Positions 1-9,859 are shown, counted from the first letter of the stretch. The stretch is 64,000 nt of DNA from Candidatus Babelota bacterium (GCA_026388985.1 JAPLIS010000020.1:62001-126000), one strand, 5' to 3'. Numbers and translations: made by a program. The notes: generated by a model not told the origin, from the letters alone.

Positions 1-605
1 ACTGATGTATATTTACCTTGCTGTTGTAACAGTTGTTTTAAAATATGAAATACCATAACCCCTGTCTCAACAGCTGCGCGAAAACTACCCATTCCTATAG
101 GGACAATCATAAATTCTTGAATTTGCAAACTGGTATCTGCATGCATGCCCCCATTAATAAGATTAAACATGGGGCCGGGTAAAGTAACTTCTTCAAATCC
201 ACACAAATAAGCAATTAATTCATACAGCTCCATATCTTCACAGACAGCCTGCGCCTTACACACTGCCATGCTTGCAGCAATCATAGCATTAGCACCAAGT
301 ACGGACTTATTTTCTGTGCCATCAAGTTCTATCATGGCAGTATCAAACTGAACCACATTAGGTTCTTGACCAATTAAAAGCGGGGCTATTTTTGTTTGTA
401 TGTTTTCAACTGCTTTTAACACACCATGTCCCATTAATCGGGATCCTTTATCCATGAGCGCAACCGCTTCATGTTTCCCAATAGATAACCCTGAAGGAGC
501 TGATGCTTTAACACCAACATGATTGTCTAAAATTAATTCGCACTCAACCGTTGGCCATCCCCGAGAATCATATATTTCACGAGCAAGAACCTCTTTTATC
601 TTCAT
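1..605 (-). CDS. eno: Enolase, N-terminal part (cut by left edge)
   Basis: Enolase interconverts 2-phosphoglycerate and phosphoenolpyruvate in glycolysis. The minus-strand frame from ATG at 605 runs open to base 1, giving about 201 residues of the N-terminal domain and the start of the barrel. It reads MKIKEVLAREIYDSRGWPTV; DSRG.PTVE, the substrate loop SGLSIGKHEA and NLINGGMHAD are enolase signatures. The usual DSRGNPTVE has W instead of N here, and SGAS is SGLS. The start is supported by GGAG about 8 nt upstream. aspS lies upstream on the same strand with a terminator between them, so eno probably has its own promoter, which I could not place. Confidence 0.95.
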   Translation of the reverse strand, partial: MKIKEVLAREIYDSRGWPTVECELILDNHVGVKASAPSGLSIGKHEAVALMDKGSRLMGHGVLKAVENIQTKIAPLLIGQEPNVVQFDTAMIELDGTENKSVLGANAMIAASMAVCKAQAVCEDMELYELIAYLCGFEEVTLPGPMFNLINGGMHADTSLQIQEFMIVPIGMGSFRAAVETGVMVFHILKQLLQQQGKYTS

Positions 606-654
606 ACTCTTCTCCTTTGTATACTATATAAAACAAGTCTCTTCTTTTTTATTT

Positions 655-680
655 ACAAAAAAGCCCCTCGAAAGGGGCTC
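655..680 (-). terminator. Rho-independent terminator after aspS
   Basis: On the minus strand a 7-bp stem (AGCCCCT/AGGGGCT, 662-679) closes a TTCG tetraloop and is followed by TTTTTT. It lies just after the aspS stop and before eno. Confidence 0.85.
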
Positions 681-686
681 TATCGT

Positions 687-2459
687 TTATGCGTCTTTTT
701 GTGGCAACAAATTTAATCCATAATCACGCAATTGCGCATTATCAATAGATGTTGGCGCATCCATCATTAAATCATACCCTCGTTGCGTTTTAGGAAATGC
801 TATTACATCTCGGATAGAAGGGACTTGGGCCAATAACATTATAAATCTATCAAGACCTAAAGCTATACCTCCATGTGGCGGAAAGCCAAGCTCTTGAGCT
901 TCAAGCAAAAATCCAAACTTTTTCTGTGTTTCCTGCTCTGTTAAGCCCAAAAGATCAAATACTTTTTGCTGCATATCACGCTGATGAATACGAATTGATC
1001 CACCGCCAAGTTCAATACCATTGAGTATTATATCATATGCACGCGCTTTCATATCAACAGGATTTTGATTTTCCCACCCTTGCTGAGGCGCTGTAAAAGG
1101 ATGATGTACCGCATCTAAGCGCTTTTCTTTTTCATCGTATTCAAACAGAGGAAAATCAGTTACCCATAAGAAATTATACTGCTGAGCAGGTATTAGCCCC
1201 AACTCTTGTCCAAAGGCTAACCGTAATCTACCTAAAATTTCCCACGCTTCTTTATAGGCGCCCGCTACTAGAAAGAGAGTACCCCCCTCTTTTAATGCTG
1301 GCATTACGCGCTGAGCTTGCACAAAAAAGTCTTCTGGTAAAAACTTACTTACTGGAGACTCAATTTTTCCATCCTTACCAAACCTAATCCACAATAACCC
1401 CTTTGCTCCATGCTTCTGTGCTTTACCAACCCAACTTTCTAATTCTGACCGAGAAAAATCATGAGTATCTACATGCAAACAACCAACTTTACCACCACTA
1501 GCAAGCACTGTTTTTAAAAAACTAAGCTCTGTGCTGGCAAAAAGCATCGTACAATCTTTAATGGTAAGCTCAAAACGAGTATCAGGCTTATCATTACCAT
1601 AATGAACAAAAGCATCTGCATAAGTCATGCGAGCAATAGGTAATGAGACCTCTATGTCCATTACTTTTTTTAATACAAAAGCAAGCAACTTCTCAATAAC
1701 ATTTTGGATATCTATCTCATTAATAAAAGACATCTCTAAATCAAGTTGCGTAAACTCTGGCTGCCTATCTGCCCGTAAATCTTCATCACGAAAACAGCGA
1801 GCAACCTGAAAATACTTTTCCATTCCCCCAGCCATCAATAACTGCTTATACAGCTGTGGCGATTGCGGCATCGCATACACACTGCCTTTATGCAACCGAG
1901 AAGGAACTAAAAATTCACGCGCTCCTTCTGGTGTATTTTTAGTTAATATAGGCGTTTCAATTTCATAAAAGCCTTGCTTATCTAATGCCTCACGCATTGC
2001 AAAAATAATATTATGCCTCAACACAAAGTTTTTACGTACTTCTGGTCTTCTTAAATCAAGATAACGATACTTCAAACGCAATTCTTCTTCAACAATGTGG
2101 CCGTCTTCTAACGCAAATGGAAGCGCCTTTGCCTTATTTAAAATAAGTAACTCTTGCACCTGCAACTCAAATTGTCCTGTTGCCATATCTTTATTTACCG
2201 TTCCCGCCAGTCGCTCAACGACGGTACCCCTCACACTGACCACAAATTCCGAACGTAAAGAATGAGCTAGTAGATGCGCGCTTGCATTAAAGTCAGGGTT
2301 GAAAACAAGCTGCATAATCCCGCTACGGTCCCGCAAGTCAATAAAAAGAAGGCCACCATGATCACGGCGACGATGAACCCAACCAGATAGGCAAATAGAT
2401 TTATTTAAAAAAGATGAATCAACAAGGCCACATCCCACAGTACGCTCAATAGATTGCAT
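687..2459 (-). CDS. aspS: Aspartyl-tRNA synthetase, probably non-discriminating
   Basis: Class II synthetase charging tRNA-Asp, 590 residues, the normal bacterial length. It has an N-terminal OB anticodon domain (about 1-110), class II motif 2 ([14 protein letters not shown], near 220), the GAD insertion in the middle and motif 3 (GLDRFIMLL, near 545). ATG is preceded by GAGGGGA at about 8 nt. The anticodon-domain segment reads RRRDHGG (H34), and the aligned later position is Gly in [10 protein letters not shown]. These match the Pseudomonas-type enzyme (H31/G81) that also charges tRNA-Asn, rather than the E. coli type (Leu/Lys). If so, the cell makes Asn-tRNA by GatCAB transamidation (inference; no gat genes in this window). 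Confidence 0.97.
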   Translation of the reverse strand: MQSIERTVGCGLVDSSFLNKSICLSGWVHRRRDHGGLLFIDLRDRSGIMQLVFNPDFNASAHLLAHSLRSEFVVSVRGTVVERLAGTVNKDMATGQFELQVQELLILNKAKALPFALEDGHIVEEELRLKYRYLDLRRPEVRKNFVLRHNIIFAMREALDKQGFYEIETPILTKNTPEGAREFLVPSRLHKGSVYAMPQSPQLYKQLLMAGGMEKYFQVARCFRDEDLRADRQPEFTQLDLEMSFINEIDIQNVIEKLLAFVLKKVMDIEVSLPIARMTYADAFVHYGNDKPDTRFELTIKDCTMLFASTELSFLKTVLASGGKVGCLHVDTHDFSRSELESWVGKAQKHGAKGLLWIRFGKDGKIESPVSKFLPEDFFVQAQRVMPALKEGGTLFLVAGAYKEAWEILGRLRLAFGQELGLIPAQQYNFLWVTDFPLFEYDEKEKRLDAVHHPFTAPQQGWENQNPVDMKARAYDIILNGIELGGGSIRIHQRDMQQKVFDLLGLTEQETQKKFGFLLEAQELGFPPHGGIALGLDRFIMLLAQVPSIRDVIAFPKTQRGYDLMMDAPTSIDNAQLRDYGLNLLPQKDA

Positions 2460-2499
2460 TTGAATATCCCCTCACTAACAAAACATTATTACACTATTT

Positions 2500-2578
2500 A
2501 TTTTCACACTTACTCTCTTTATTTTCACACTTACTCTTTTTATTCTCGCGCTTACTCTTTTTATTCTCGCACCTAAAG
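2500..2578. repeat. 21-bp tandem repeat, about 3.7 copies
   Basis: Units begin at 2500, 2521, 2542 and 2563 (ATTTTCACACTTACTCTTTT type). The first two units have TTTTCACAC and the last two TTCTCGC at the same place. It sits in the region upstream of aspS. No known function; a slippage-prone tract or protein-binding array. Confidence 0.8.
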
Positions 2579-2657
2579 CACTCATTTTATCTCTACGATA
2601 AAGAGTGTGATTAATCTTAACATAACTATACGGCGTTAGTAAGCGTCAGTAAGCAGT

Positions 2658-2690
2658 AAAAAAGGGTTCGTACTTATACGAACCCCTTTT
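2658..2690 (-). terminator. Terminator after the outer-membrane protein gene
   Basis: A 9-bp perfect stem GGGTTCGTA/TACGAACCC with a 4-nt loop (2664-2685) is followed on the minus strand by TTTTTT. It lies just beyond the stop of the 2712-4655 gene. Confidence 0.85.
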
Positions 2691-2711
2691 AAATACTAAC
2701 TCTCTATATGC

Positions 2712-4655
2712 CTAAAATTTAAATTCTAGCCCCATATTAAAGGTGTATGCCACATTATCACTTATATTTGGAACACGTTCTCCTGTGATACCAGTAACAT
2801 CGTAAGCTTCAAGCTCTAACTCTTGGTCTCTATCGAGAGGGCGCCCTTTTATATCAGTAAAATGGGTACCAGGAATAAATACAGAACTTACACAAAATAT
2901 TTTTATATCTCTAAAGAAAAAATAATCAATAAAAACGTTTATCTCTGAGCCCAAATAGGTGCTTGCTTTTTCATTAAGCTCTTTTTTGGTTTTTACATCA
3001 AATTTGTTAATTTTAAAATCTTCCCAATACATAAGAGCATTAGGGCGCACACTTAATTTACGTTTCCAGTTGCTCGGCTCCCATTTCAGCCCAGTACCCC
3101 AGAAAACTAAATTAGAAAAATTCGAAACTGTTTTGGCAAACTTGCTTGATGCCGGTTGAGCGCCTTGCGGAACAGAAAGAGGACGACCAATTTTACCACT
3201 ACCCAACAAGTAAGCACTTTGCACTCTTTTGCCTGAATAAATTTCTTGCAAAGGAATAAACCCGCCATATTGTTGGTCTTTTGTATCTAAATTCGGATTG
3301 TCATCTCCAGAAGAAATCCCGGCAGTTACCCCCATCTGCAACTCTTTTTTGTACAACCAACAAGCTGCATCAGCAACAAACATATAACCTTCAAACTTAT
3401 TGCTATAAGGATTACGGTAACGGTCTGCTTTATTTATAAGAGATACAGGTCCTGGCAGCTTAGCAGTTGGAAGGAAACCAACAGCATCAACTTGCCCAAT
3501 TGTTTTACCATTAAGCGATTCATCTTGCTGTGCTTTATTTTCATTTCTTATAATTCGTTGGGCAGCGCTACCACCTACAAATGGTATATTGTTATTGTTT
3601 TGATCAACAACATGCGAATTGACTAAAGCCGCATACCCTTCACGATTTATGCCGATAACCTGGTTTCTGTCCCACCCGCTTACGCGCTGTTTACCAATAT
3701 TAAGCGCAGTATCAAATCCAAATTCCCAACGCTCTCCAAAATATTCTCCTGCTAACCCAAAAGTACCCAACTTAGCTGAAGCATCAGCAACAAATTCTAT
3801 TTTTTGTTCTGGCACATGGTTCAATAATGCATAAGGCTCAAAGGTTAGCTTCCCTAAAGCATTATCAAATGCATGCCATTTTAACCTACTGGCAATAATA
3901 AAGTTTACCTTCCCAAATCCGCGCTGAGGATTGTCCAAGCGACCGTATTCTTGCCCACGAATTTTTTGAGCGACATCGTTAAAGTTGCCACATTTGTTTT
4001 GCAATATAGCTGCATACATGTCATAGTGGAGTTTTTTTAGAATAATATCTCCTTCAAGAAGTGCGCCACATGCATACTGATCAACCACAGTTTCAGTATA
4101 AAAACCAAGATATTCTGGTGCAACCGCATATGCGTCACCCAAGGATATACCGCGACCTAACTGAAAGGGAAAAACACCAAGCTTAAATCGATGCGAATTG
4201 TTAATATTAAGACCAAGAGCTTGACTCATATTAATATCAAGCCATGCTTCTCTCATCCAAAATAAATAATGTGGAATAGCATGCGTATGAGGTTGTCCAA
4301 CTGCATCTAACAATTTGGTTTCAGAACTCGTTGACTTTATAACCCCCTCAGGATTACCCCACATCCCCCTGCTGCGCAAAGTAAATTGAAACTCGGCAAC
4401 AGGAACACAATAGGTTTCTTTGCCATACAATAAATGAGTTTTTAAATCCAAGGTATGACGAGCCCACCACAACCTATCATTCACATTATTATTGTTTAAC
4501 AATTTAACATTTTTTGCGTAAAATGTTTCTGGCTTATATGTGCCAGAAAAATCGCATATTATATCGCCAAAATCAGCTGATATTCGCGGAGCAGCATACA
4601 CAAACAGTGACGGAAAAAAACTGACAAGCAACACAATAACATTCAAGTTCTTCAT
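2712..4655 (-). CDS. Outer-membrane beta-barrel protein, porin or alginate-export-like
   Basis: A 647-residue predicted exported protein. I chose ATG at 4655 because MKNLNVIVLLVSFFPSLFVYA is a clear signal peptide; the frame is open 20 codons further up but with no signal-like start. The mature part is rich in Trp, Tyr, Phe and alternating polar/hydrophobic stretches, and the last residues (NMGLEFKF) end in Phe, as outer-membrane barrels inserted by BamA do. Segments such as LGRGISLGDAYAV and GVTAGISSGDDNP recall alginate-export/AlgE-type barrels, but that family link is a weak inference. Monocistronic, divergent from nfo, with its own terminator. Confidence 0.7.
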   Translation of the reverse strand: MKNLNVIVLLVSFFPSLFVYAAPRISADFGDIICDFSGTYKPETFYAKNVKLLNNNNVNDRLWWARHTLDLKTHLLYGKETYCVPVAEFQFTLRSRGMWGNPEGVIKSTSSETKLLDAVGQPHTHAIPHYLFWMREAWLDINMSQALGLNINNSHRFKLGVFPFQLGRGISLGDAYAVAPEYLGFYTETVVDQYACGALLEGDIILKKLHYDMYAAILQNKCGNFNDVAQKIRGQEYGRLDNPQRGFGKVNFIIASRLKWHAFDNALGKLTFEPYALLNHVPEQKIEFVADASAKLGTFGLAGEYFGERWEFGFDTALNIGKQRVSGWDRNQVIGINREGYAALVNSHVVDQNNNNIPFVGGSAAQRIIRNENKAQQDESLNGKTIGQVDAVGFLPTAKLPGPVSLINKADRYRNPYSNKFEGYMFVADAACWLYKKELQMGVTAGISSGDDNPNLDTKDQQYGGFIPLQEIYSGKRVQSAYLLGSGKIGRPLSVPQGAQPASSKFAKTVSNFSNLVFWGTGLKWEPSNWKRKLSVRPNALMYWEDFKINKFDVKTKKELNEKASTYLGSEINVFIDYFFFRDIKIFCVSSVFIPGTHFTDIKGRPLDRDQELELEAYDVTGITGERVPNISDNVAYTFNMGLEFKF

Positions 4656-4782
4656 TATATCCCTATATGCACCTAAAATAACAAGATGATTGCCTAAGTA
4701 AAAACAGTCTAACACTTTTTGACATTAATGGCATTTTTTAACCAATTACATGAGGATTTTAATCTTACTGTTTTTTACTAGA

Positions 4783-4810
4783 TTGTCAAACCTAAGCCTC
4801 ATTTTATAAG
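4783..4810 (+). promoter_or_regulatory. Possible promoter of nfo
   Basis: TTGTCA (4783-4788) and TATAAG (4805-4810) are separated by 16 nt, 71 nt upstream of the nfo ATG. Seen by eye only. Confidence 0.4.
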
Positions 4811-4881
4811 TCAAATTATAAGTAAAAATAGGCGTATTTATCGCACAAAAACAACCGCCAATTAAACAAAAAGGTGCTACT

Positions 4882-5742
4882 ATGAAACAAAAAAAAACCT
4901 TACTGCTTGGGGCACATATGTCAATCTCTGGTGGTTTTGAGAAAGCAATTCAACGAGGCGAATCAATAGGATGCACCGCAATACAAATTTTCACTAAAAG
5001 CAACCGCCAGTGGCACGCACAAAAAATAACCAATGAACAGGCTTTATTGTTCAAACAAACAATGACTAGCTCAACGATTAAAATAGTTATAGCCCATGCA
5101 ACATATCTCATTAACCTTGGATCTCCACAAAAAAGTGTGGCTGAAAAATCTGTTCTCGCTCTTGTACAAGAGCTCGCGCGTTGCGACCAACTTGATATTC
5201 CCTATCTGGTACTGCATCCAGGATCACACCTTGAATCAGGAGAAAGTATCTGCATCAAACAAATAATTGAAAACATTGATAGTGCGCTAGAACAAGCACA
5301 AAGCAATACAATGCTTTTGTTGGAAACAATGGCTGGCCAGGGAACCTCCGTTTGTTATCGATTTGAAGACATAGCAACCATAATCAACTCATCTAAAAAC
5401 CCAACAAAAATCGGTGTTTGCTTTGACACTTGTCATGTATTTGCGGCAGGATATGATTTTAGAGACCCGGAAACATATAAAGCAATGTGGCTGCAATTTG
5501 ATGCAATCGTTGGATATGAAAAGCTGAAAGTCATTCATCTTAACGATTCAAAAAAAGATCTCGGCATGCATGTTGATAGGCATGAAAATATAGGAAAAGG
5601 AAAAATAGGACTCAACGCCTTTCGCCTTATCATAAATGATAAAAATCTGGCATCTGTTCCCAAAATACTAGAAACTCCCAAAACAACCCTTGAAGATGAC
5701 AGAAATAATATTAGTATAATAGAAAAGCTAGTTGATAACTAA
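4882..5742 (+). CDS. nfo: Endonuclease IV (AP endonuclease)
   Basis: Cleaves 5' of abasic sites in base-excision repair; a zinc-dependent TIM barrel. At 286 residues it has the usual family length. Metal and active-site motifs are all present: GAHMSISGG at the N-terminus, VLHPGSH, LLLETMAGQG, CFDTCHVFAAGYD, HLNDSKKDLGMHVDRHENIGKG and ILETPK at the end. ATG is preceded by AAGGTG. It is the only plus-strand gene left of the proposed origin, and its coding strand still has more C than G (14 C against 9 G in 5101-5160), which helps show that the skew there is due to replication rather than coding. Confidence 0.97.
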   Translation: MKQKKTLLLGAHMSISGGFEKAIQRGESIGCTAIQIFTKSNRQWHAQKITNEQALLFKQTMTSSTIKIVIAHATYLINLGSPQKSVAEKSVLALVQELARCDQLDIPYLVLHPGSHLESGESICIKQIIENIDSALEQAQSNTMLLLETMAGQGTSVCYRFEDIATIINSSKNPTKIGVCFDTCHVFAAGYDFRDPETYKAMWLQFDAIVGYEKLKVIHLNDSKKDLGMHVDRHENIGKGKIGLNAFRLIINDKNLASVPKILETPKTTLEDDRNNISIIEKLVDN

Positions 5743-6172
5743 AAGCAAAATAGATAGGCATAAAACAGAAAGAGCAAGCAATAGACAAACCCCCTAGAGC
5801 CAAAGGCTAAAAAGAAATTGTGGCAAAAAAATCAACAACCTTGCCTATTACTTGTCTCATTCGGTAAGCAGTGCTTCTAACCATACCTCTTTACCCACCC
5901 AAGGAATAAAGTTCATGCAGGAAGCAGTACTTAGTTTGAAGTAACAGAACAAAAAAACAACTCGATATGTATAGTAATAAAAAAGCAACAAAAACCAAAA
6001 GCTACCCCTTAAGTCAAAAAAGGGCCAATTTGTTGTATTTTTCTGGAAAACAACGCGAAAGCAACAAGAATAAGGTATTTTTTTGATGCAAGCGCAACAC
6101 AGCAATGACTGCCTGAATTAAAGACGATAAGAACAACACGCAATATACCCCGGCCTGAATGTGGTAAAACAG
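5743..6172. other. 430-bp stretch with no recognised gene
   Basis: Between nfo and the infB terminator I see no convincing gene. An 82-codon minus-strand frame (5857-6105) starts with TTG, has no ribosome site and is rich in Cys/Phe/Tyr like random AT-rich sequence. I checked for RNase P, tmRNA and SRP RNA core motifs and found none. Confidence 0.5.
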
Positions 6173-6203
6173 AAAGGGGAACGCTTTACAGCGCTCCCCT
6201 TTT
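6173..6203 (-). terminator. Terminator of the nusA-infB operon
   Basis: Minus-strand hairpin with arms AAAGGGGAGCGC and GCGTTCCCCTTT (one wobble pair), followed by a T-rich stretch. It lies about 50 nt after the infB stop. Confidence 0.75.
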
Positions 6204-6251
6204 AAATTACTGTCGATTAGTTTATAGTTAACTGCCGCGGGTTAGCCCTTA

Positions 6252-8228
6252 TTATTTAGCTGGCAACTCCAAAAGACATTCAACAACATCATCTGGCAAC
6301 CAATCACTAAATCCTTCAACCACAAAGCCACATTCAAATCCTGTATGGACTTCTTTGACTGATTTTTTATCGCGTTGCAAACTTTTAATAACACCTTCGC
6401 CGATTTTTTTATTACCGCGAAGAATGTTTACTCGCCCTCCAACAGCAAAGCGGCCTTCTTTAACATATGAACCCGCAATTACGCCAACCCCTTTAATGTC
6501 AAAAACACGAAGTACATTTGCCTCTCCAACTCGTGTATATACTTTTTTAGTCGTTGCCGTCTTTTTGGCCCAAACTTCAAAGCTTTCTAATAATTTATAA
6601 ATTATATCAAACCGATGAATGGAGACACCTCGTTGTTGTGCCAATAAAATTGCATTTGGTTCGACCTTTACATGCAATCCAATAATGCTTGCACCTGTAT
6701 TATAGGCCAACTCAACATCACTTTCTGTTACACCACCAACACCCGCCAACAATACACTTATTCCCTTATCTGTCTTGCGTGACAAGGTTGCTACAGAATC
6801 CAAAAGAGCTTCTTTTGAAGAGTTTGTATCTGTTTTTATGACAAATTTAAGCGCACCTTCTTTTTTGTCTCCATGATATTCAAAAGATTGCCTATCGTCG
6901 ACCATTCCTCTACGAGCCAAGTAATCGCTCTTAGAGACACACTCAAAATAATCTCCCGCCTTAGGTAAAGACTCAAAACCAGAAATACGAACTGGTATGC
7001 TTGGCCCAGCGTCTTTTAAACGCTTTGCATGTGAGTCGGTAATAGTAGAAACCTTACCTACTGTATTGCCCGCAATAAAAAAATCACCTACGTGAACAAC
7101 GCCATGCTGACTAATAATTGTAGCAACTTGACCATAACCTTTTTCAAGACTGGACTCTAAAACAAAGCCACGCGCAAATCCTTCATGGGCAGCTCGTAAC
7201 TCCATTAACTGTGCCTGCAAAGCTATCATTTCCAGCAACCCATCAATACCTGCTCCTGTTTTTGCAGAAATAGGGATACATATAGCAGTGCCACCCCACT
7301 CCTCAGGTACAACTCCATGTTGCGAAAGTTCTCTTTTTACCACATCAACACGTGCAGGATCAACTTTATCCATCTTGTTTATTGCAACAATAATAGGAAC
7401 TTTCATAGCCAAGGCATGCCTTATAGCTTCAACCGTTTGTGGCTTTACACCATCATCGGCAGCAACAATTAGTATTACTATGTCAGCTACACGTACACCA
7501 CGCTTACGTATCTTTGAAAATGCTTCATGGCCAGGAGTATCAAGAAAAACAATGTTGCCATGGTTGGTGATTGCCTCATAGGCCCCTATATGTTGGGTAA
7601 TCCCACCCTTTTCTCGAGAAGCAACGCGTGTTTTTCTGATAAAATCAAGCAACGTTGTTTTGCCATGATCGACATGTCCCAAAACAACAACAACTGGCAA
7701 TCGTTCATTTAAAGCGACATCTTTAGGAGCTTCTCCTAATCTTTCAACTTCTTGTGAAAGCTGAGGCGCTACAACTTCAAGCTCATAATGTTTTGCCAAA
7801 GAACGAACCACGTCTTCGGGTAAAGCTTTGTTCTTTGAAGACACAACACCAGCTTTTAACAATGTTAAAATAATATCGCTTACTGGTATGCCTGTTTTGT
7901 GCGCAAAATCAGCAACGCTCATTTCTTTAAGAATTACCGTACCCGCATCAACCTTTTGGTCAACAGTTTTTTTGTCGCCAGCGCTGATTTCTTTTTTTGC
8001 GCTAGAAACAACTGAGACTGGCTTTTCATTAATTTGTTTAATGGTATCGCTTTTTTCAGACTTATCGTGAGGCTTATCGTGACTTTTAATCTTTTTTTTC
8101 AAAAATACCATCGCTTTTTCATCAATTATTGACATGTGACTTTTAATATCGAAACCTTCTGCTCGCAAAGTAGTGATAACATCCTTTGCGGGAATATTGT
8201 ATTGTTTTGAGAATTCATATACACGCAT
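6252..8228 (-). CDS. infB: Translation initiation factor IF-2
   Basis: GTPase that delivers initiator tRNA to the 30S subunit. Length is 658 residues, short against 890 in E. coli but common in reduced or deep-branching genomes. Order: IF2_N module (1-45), charged linker (45-100), second IF2_N-like module (102-150), G domain with G1 GHVDHGKT (184-191), DTPGH (230-234) and NKMD (284-287), then domains II-IV with the C-terminal fMet-tRNA-binding beta-barrel. It follows nusA by 89 nt on the same strand, the classic nusA-infB operon; rimP and rbfA, often in this operon, are absent beside it. The ATG has only a weak AAGG upstream. Confidence 0.97.
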   Translation of the reverse strand: MRVYEFSKQYNIPAKDVITTLRAEGFDIKSHMSIIDEKAMVFLKKKIKSHDKPHDKSEKSDTIKQINEKPVSVVSSAKKEISAGDKKTVDQKVDAGTVILKEMSVADFAHKTGIPVSDIILTLLKAGVVSSKNKALPEDVVRSLAKHYELEVVAPQLSQEVERLGEAPKDVALNERLPVVVVLGHVDHGKTTLLDFIRKTRVASREKGGITQHIGAYEAITNHGNIVFLDTPGHEAFSKIRKRGVRVADIVILIVAADDGVKPQTVEAIRHALAMKVPIIVAINKMDKVDPARVDVVKRELSQHGVVPEEWGGTAICIPISAKTGAGIDGLLEMIALQAQLMELRAAHEGFARGFVLESSLEKGYGQVATIISQHGVVHVGDFFIAGNTVGKVSTITDSHAKRLKDAGPSIPVRISGFESLPKAGDYFECVSKSDYLARRGMVDDRQSFEYHGDKKEGALKFVIKTDTNSSKEALLDSVATLSRKTDKGISVLLAGVGGVTESDVELAYNTGASIIGLHVKVEPNAILLAQQRGVSIHRFDIIYKLLESFEVWAKKTATTKKVYTRVGEANVLRVFDIKGVGVIAGSYVKEGRFAVGGRVNILRGNKKIGEGVIKSLQRDKKSVKEVHTGFECGFVVEGFSDWLPDDVVECLLELPAK

Positions 8229-8317
8229 ATCTATTAAGCTACCTTGCAGGTTATCAATAACTTTTTTCCAAAATTGTATCTAACACCTAATTACTACTAC
8301 TCCACACAAAACCAATG

Positions 8318-9385
8318 CTACTCTTTTTCTCCATCAACAGCACCTATTAATTCCGAAACGATAGAACTTGATTGCATAAGCTGAATTTCTACGCCGGTAA
8401 GCCGCGATGCCAATGTAATATTTTGCCCCATTTTGCCTATCGCCAATGACCGTTGATCTTCATCTACCCAAACTCGAGCGATACCATTACCAAGAAGCTC
8501 AACGCGATTAACTTCTGCCGGCTTTAATGAGTTCTTAATCAAGACTTCGGGAGTATCACTCCATGCAATAATGTCTATTTTTTCACTACCCAATTCTTTT
8601 AGAATTGGCTTAATCCTACTTCCCCCAACACCCACACATGTTCCAACAGGGTCAATATTTAAGTCGTTCGAAAAAACAACAATTTTTGACTTATATCCAG
8701 CAATACGAACAACCTTTTTGATCTCTATAAGCTTTTCAAAAAGCTCAGGAATTTCAAGTTCAAAAAGTTGCTGCAAAAAGCCTTCAGAAGCCCTATCGAG
8801 TATAAGTTGATTGTCGTTTTTTGGCTCCGGCAGCACTTCTTTTAACAAAGCGCGAATTGAAAAGCCAACAACACACTTATCTCCCGGAATAGTAAGGGAC
8901 TGAGGAAGAAAAGCCAAGTTTTCATCAAGTTTAACCGCCATGCCACCACGTTCACATTTGTGAATGATGCCAACTACAATCTGGCCTTCTCTGTCCTTGA
9001 ATTGCTTATAAACAGCTTCAGCTTCAACGTGACGAATGCTGCTTGCAATTACTTGACGAGCCCGCAGAATCTCTATTCTGCCAATGTCGCCTTCAAAAGG
9101 AAGCCATAATTTTTCACCAACCTGAATGTCTTTGTTTGCAAATCGAGCTTTTTTAAGGCTAATTTGAGCAAGATCATCTTCTATTTCACCGACAGATGCG
9201 GTAACGTCCTTGCATACCAAAATAGTGATTTCCCCTGTTTTTTTGTCATATTTGGCCTGAAGCTCAAGCTCGGGGTATTTCCGCTGATAGGCGGCAATCA
9301 TTCCTTCGCAAATAATATCACTGAGAACTTCCCTATCAAGGCCTCGATCTTCAACAAGTTCTTCTATTACATCAAAAAGATTCAC
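8318..9385 (-). CDS. nusA: Transcription termination/antitermination factor NusA
   Basis: Binds RNA polymerase and nascent RNA to control pausing and termination. The 355 residues contain the N-terminal polymerase-binding domain (1-125), an S1 domain (about 133-200) and two KH domains (about 205-345) including CVGVGGSRIKPILKELG and AIGKMGQNITLASRLTG. The acidic C-terminal repeats of E. coli NusA are absent, as in most phyla. The start codon is GTG (9383-9385) with AAAGGA upstream. It is the first gene to the left of the proposed origin and points away from it. Confidence 0.97.
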   Translation of the reverse strand: MNLFDVIEELVEDRGLDREVLSDIICEGMIAAYQRKYPELELQAKYDKKTGEITILVCKDVTASVGEIEDDLAQISLKKARFANKDIQVGEKLWLPFEGDIGRIEILRARQVIASSIRHVEAEAVYKQFKDREGQIVVGIIHKCERGGMAVKLDENLAFLPQSLTIPGDKCVVGFSIRALLKEVLPEPKNDNQLILDRASEGFLQQLFELEIPELFEKLIEIKKVVRIAGYKSKIVVFSNDLNIDPVGTCVGVGGSRIKPILKELGSEKIDIIAWSDTPEVLIKNSLKPAEVNRVELLGNGIARVWVDEDQRSLAIGKMGQNITLASRLTGVEIQLMQSSSIVSELIGAVDGEKE

Positions 9386-9550
9386 GTTGTCCTTTGTTTG
9401 GACCTTTAAACTGAGCTTTAACCCAGCGACAGTCCTGATATTGCGTTTATTATGGATAAAAAGAAAAGAAACTACCGGCGAACCACACTCAATGTATGAT
9501 AGTATAAATTTATAGACTTAGCAAGTTTCCCCCAAGACGTGTTACCCTTG

Positions 9551-9610
9551 CAGATTTTATTCATCTATTATTATTATATATAACTAAAGTTATTAATATT
9601 AAGAGTAATA
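9551..9610. other. AT-rich stretch, possible DNA unwinding element
   Basis: Runs of A/T including TTATTATTATATATAACT and TTATTAATATTAAG lie to the left of the first box-like repeat (9626). Their position beside the repeat array fits a duplex-unwinding element. Confidence 0.45.
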
Positions 9611-9625
9611 GGTGAGCGGGTTTTT

Positions 9626-9713
9626 GTTGGATAACTGGTATTTTTCTGTATCAAAAGATCGACCTAGAGGCTCTTTTGCGATTATCGATTTTTGTTGGAG
9701 AACTGTTGGAGAA
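9626..9713 (-). repeat. Three DnaA-box-like 9-mers, minus orientation
   Basis: GTTGGATAA at 9626-9634 and GTTGGAGAA at 9694-9702 and 9705-9713 (11-bp spacing). Their complements, TTATCCAAC and TTCTCCAAC, match seven and six positions of the E. coli DnaA box TTATCCACA. Confidence 0.6.
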
Positions 9714-9816
9714 AATATTTTTTACCTTTTGCTATGAGCCTCTGGCAGCATGTTTTCGAGGGGTACCCTGTACAAAAACACGATTAATAAAGGCTTTTTT
9801 GGGGTTAGTGGTGAGT

Positions 9817-9859
9817 TTATCCAACAGTTCTCCAACAGTTCTCCAACAGTTTCTCCAAC
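9817..9859 (+). repeat. Four DnaA-box-like 9-mers, plus orientation
   Basis: TTATCCAAC at 9817-9825, then TTCTCCAAC at 9828-9836, 9839-9847 and 9851-9859, spaced 11, 11 and 12 bp, each followed by AGT. Inverted relative to the left group. Confidence 0.6.

Noticed and set aside
5920-5945. CAGGAAGCAG resembling the SRP RNA loop
   Set aside because: The flanking conserved bases and paired arms of SRP RNA are missing.
5857-6105. 82-codon minus-strand frame between nfo and infB
   Set aside because: TTG start, no ribosome site, random-looking composition rich in Cys, Phe and Tyr.
9626-9859. Repeats as terminator or CRISPR
   Set aside because: Nine-mers are mostly separated by 2 or 3 bp, without spacers or T runs; origin-type arrays fit better.
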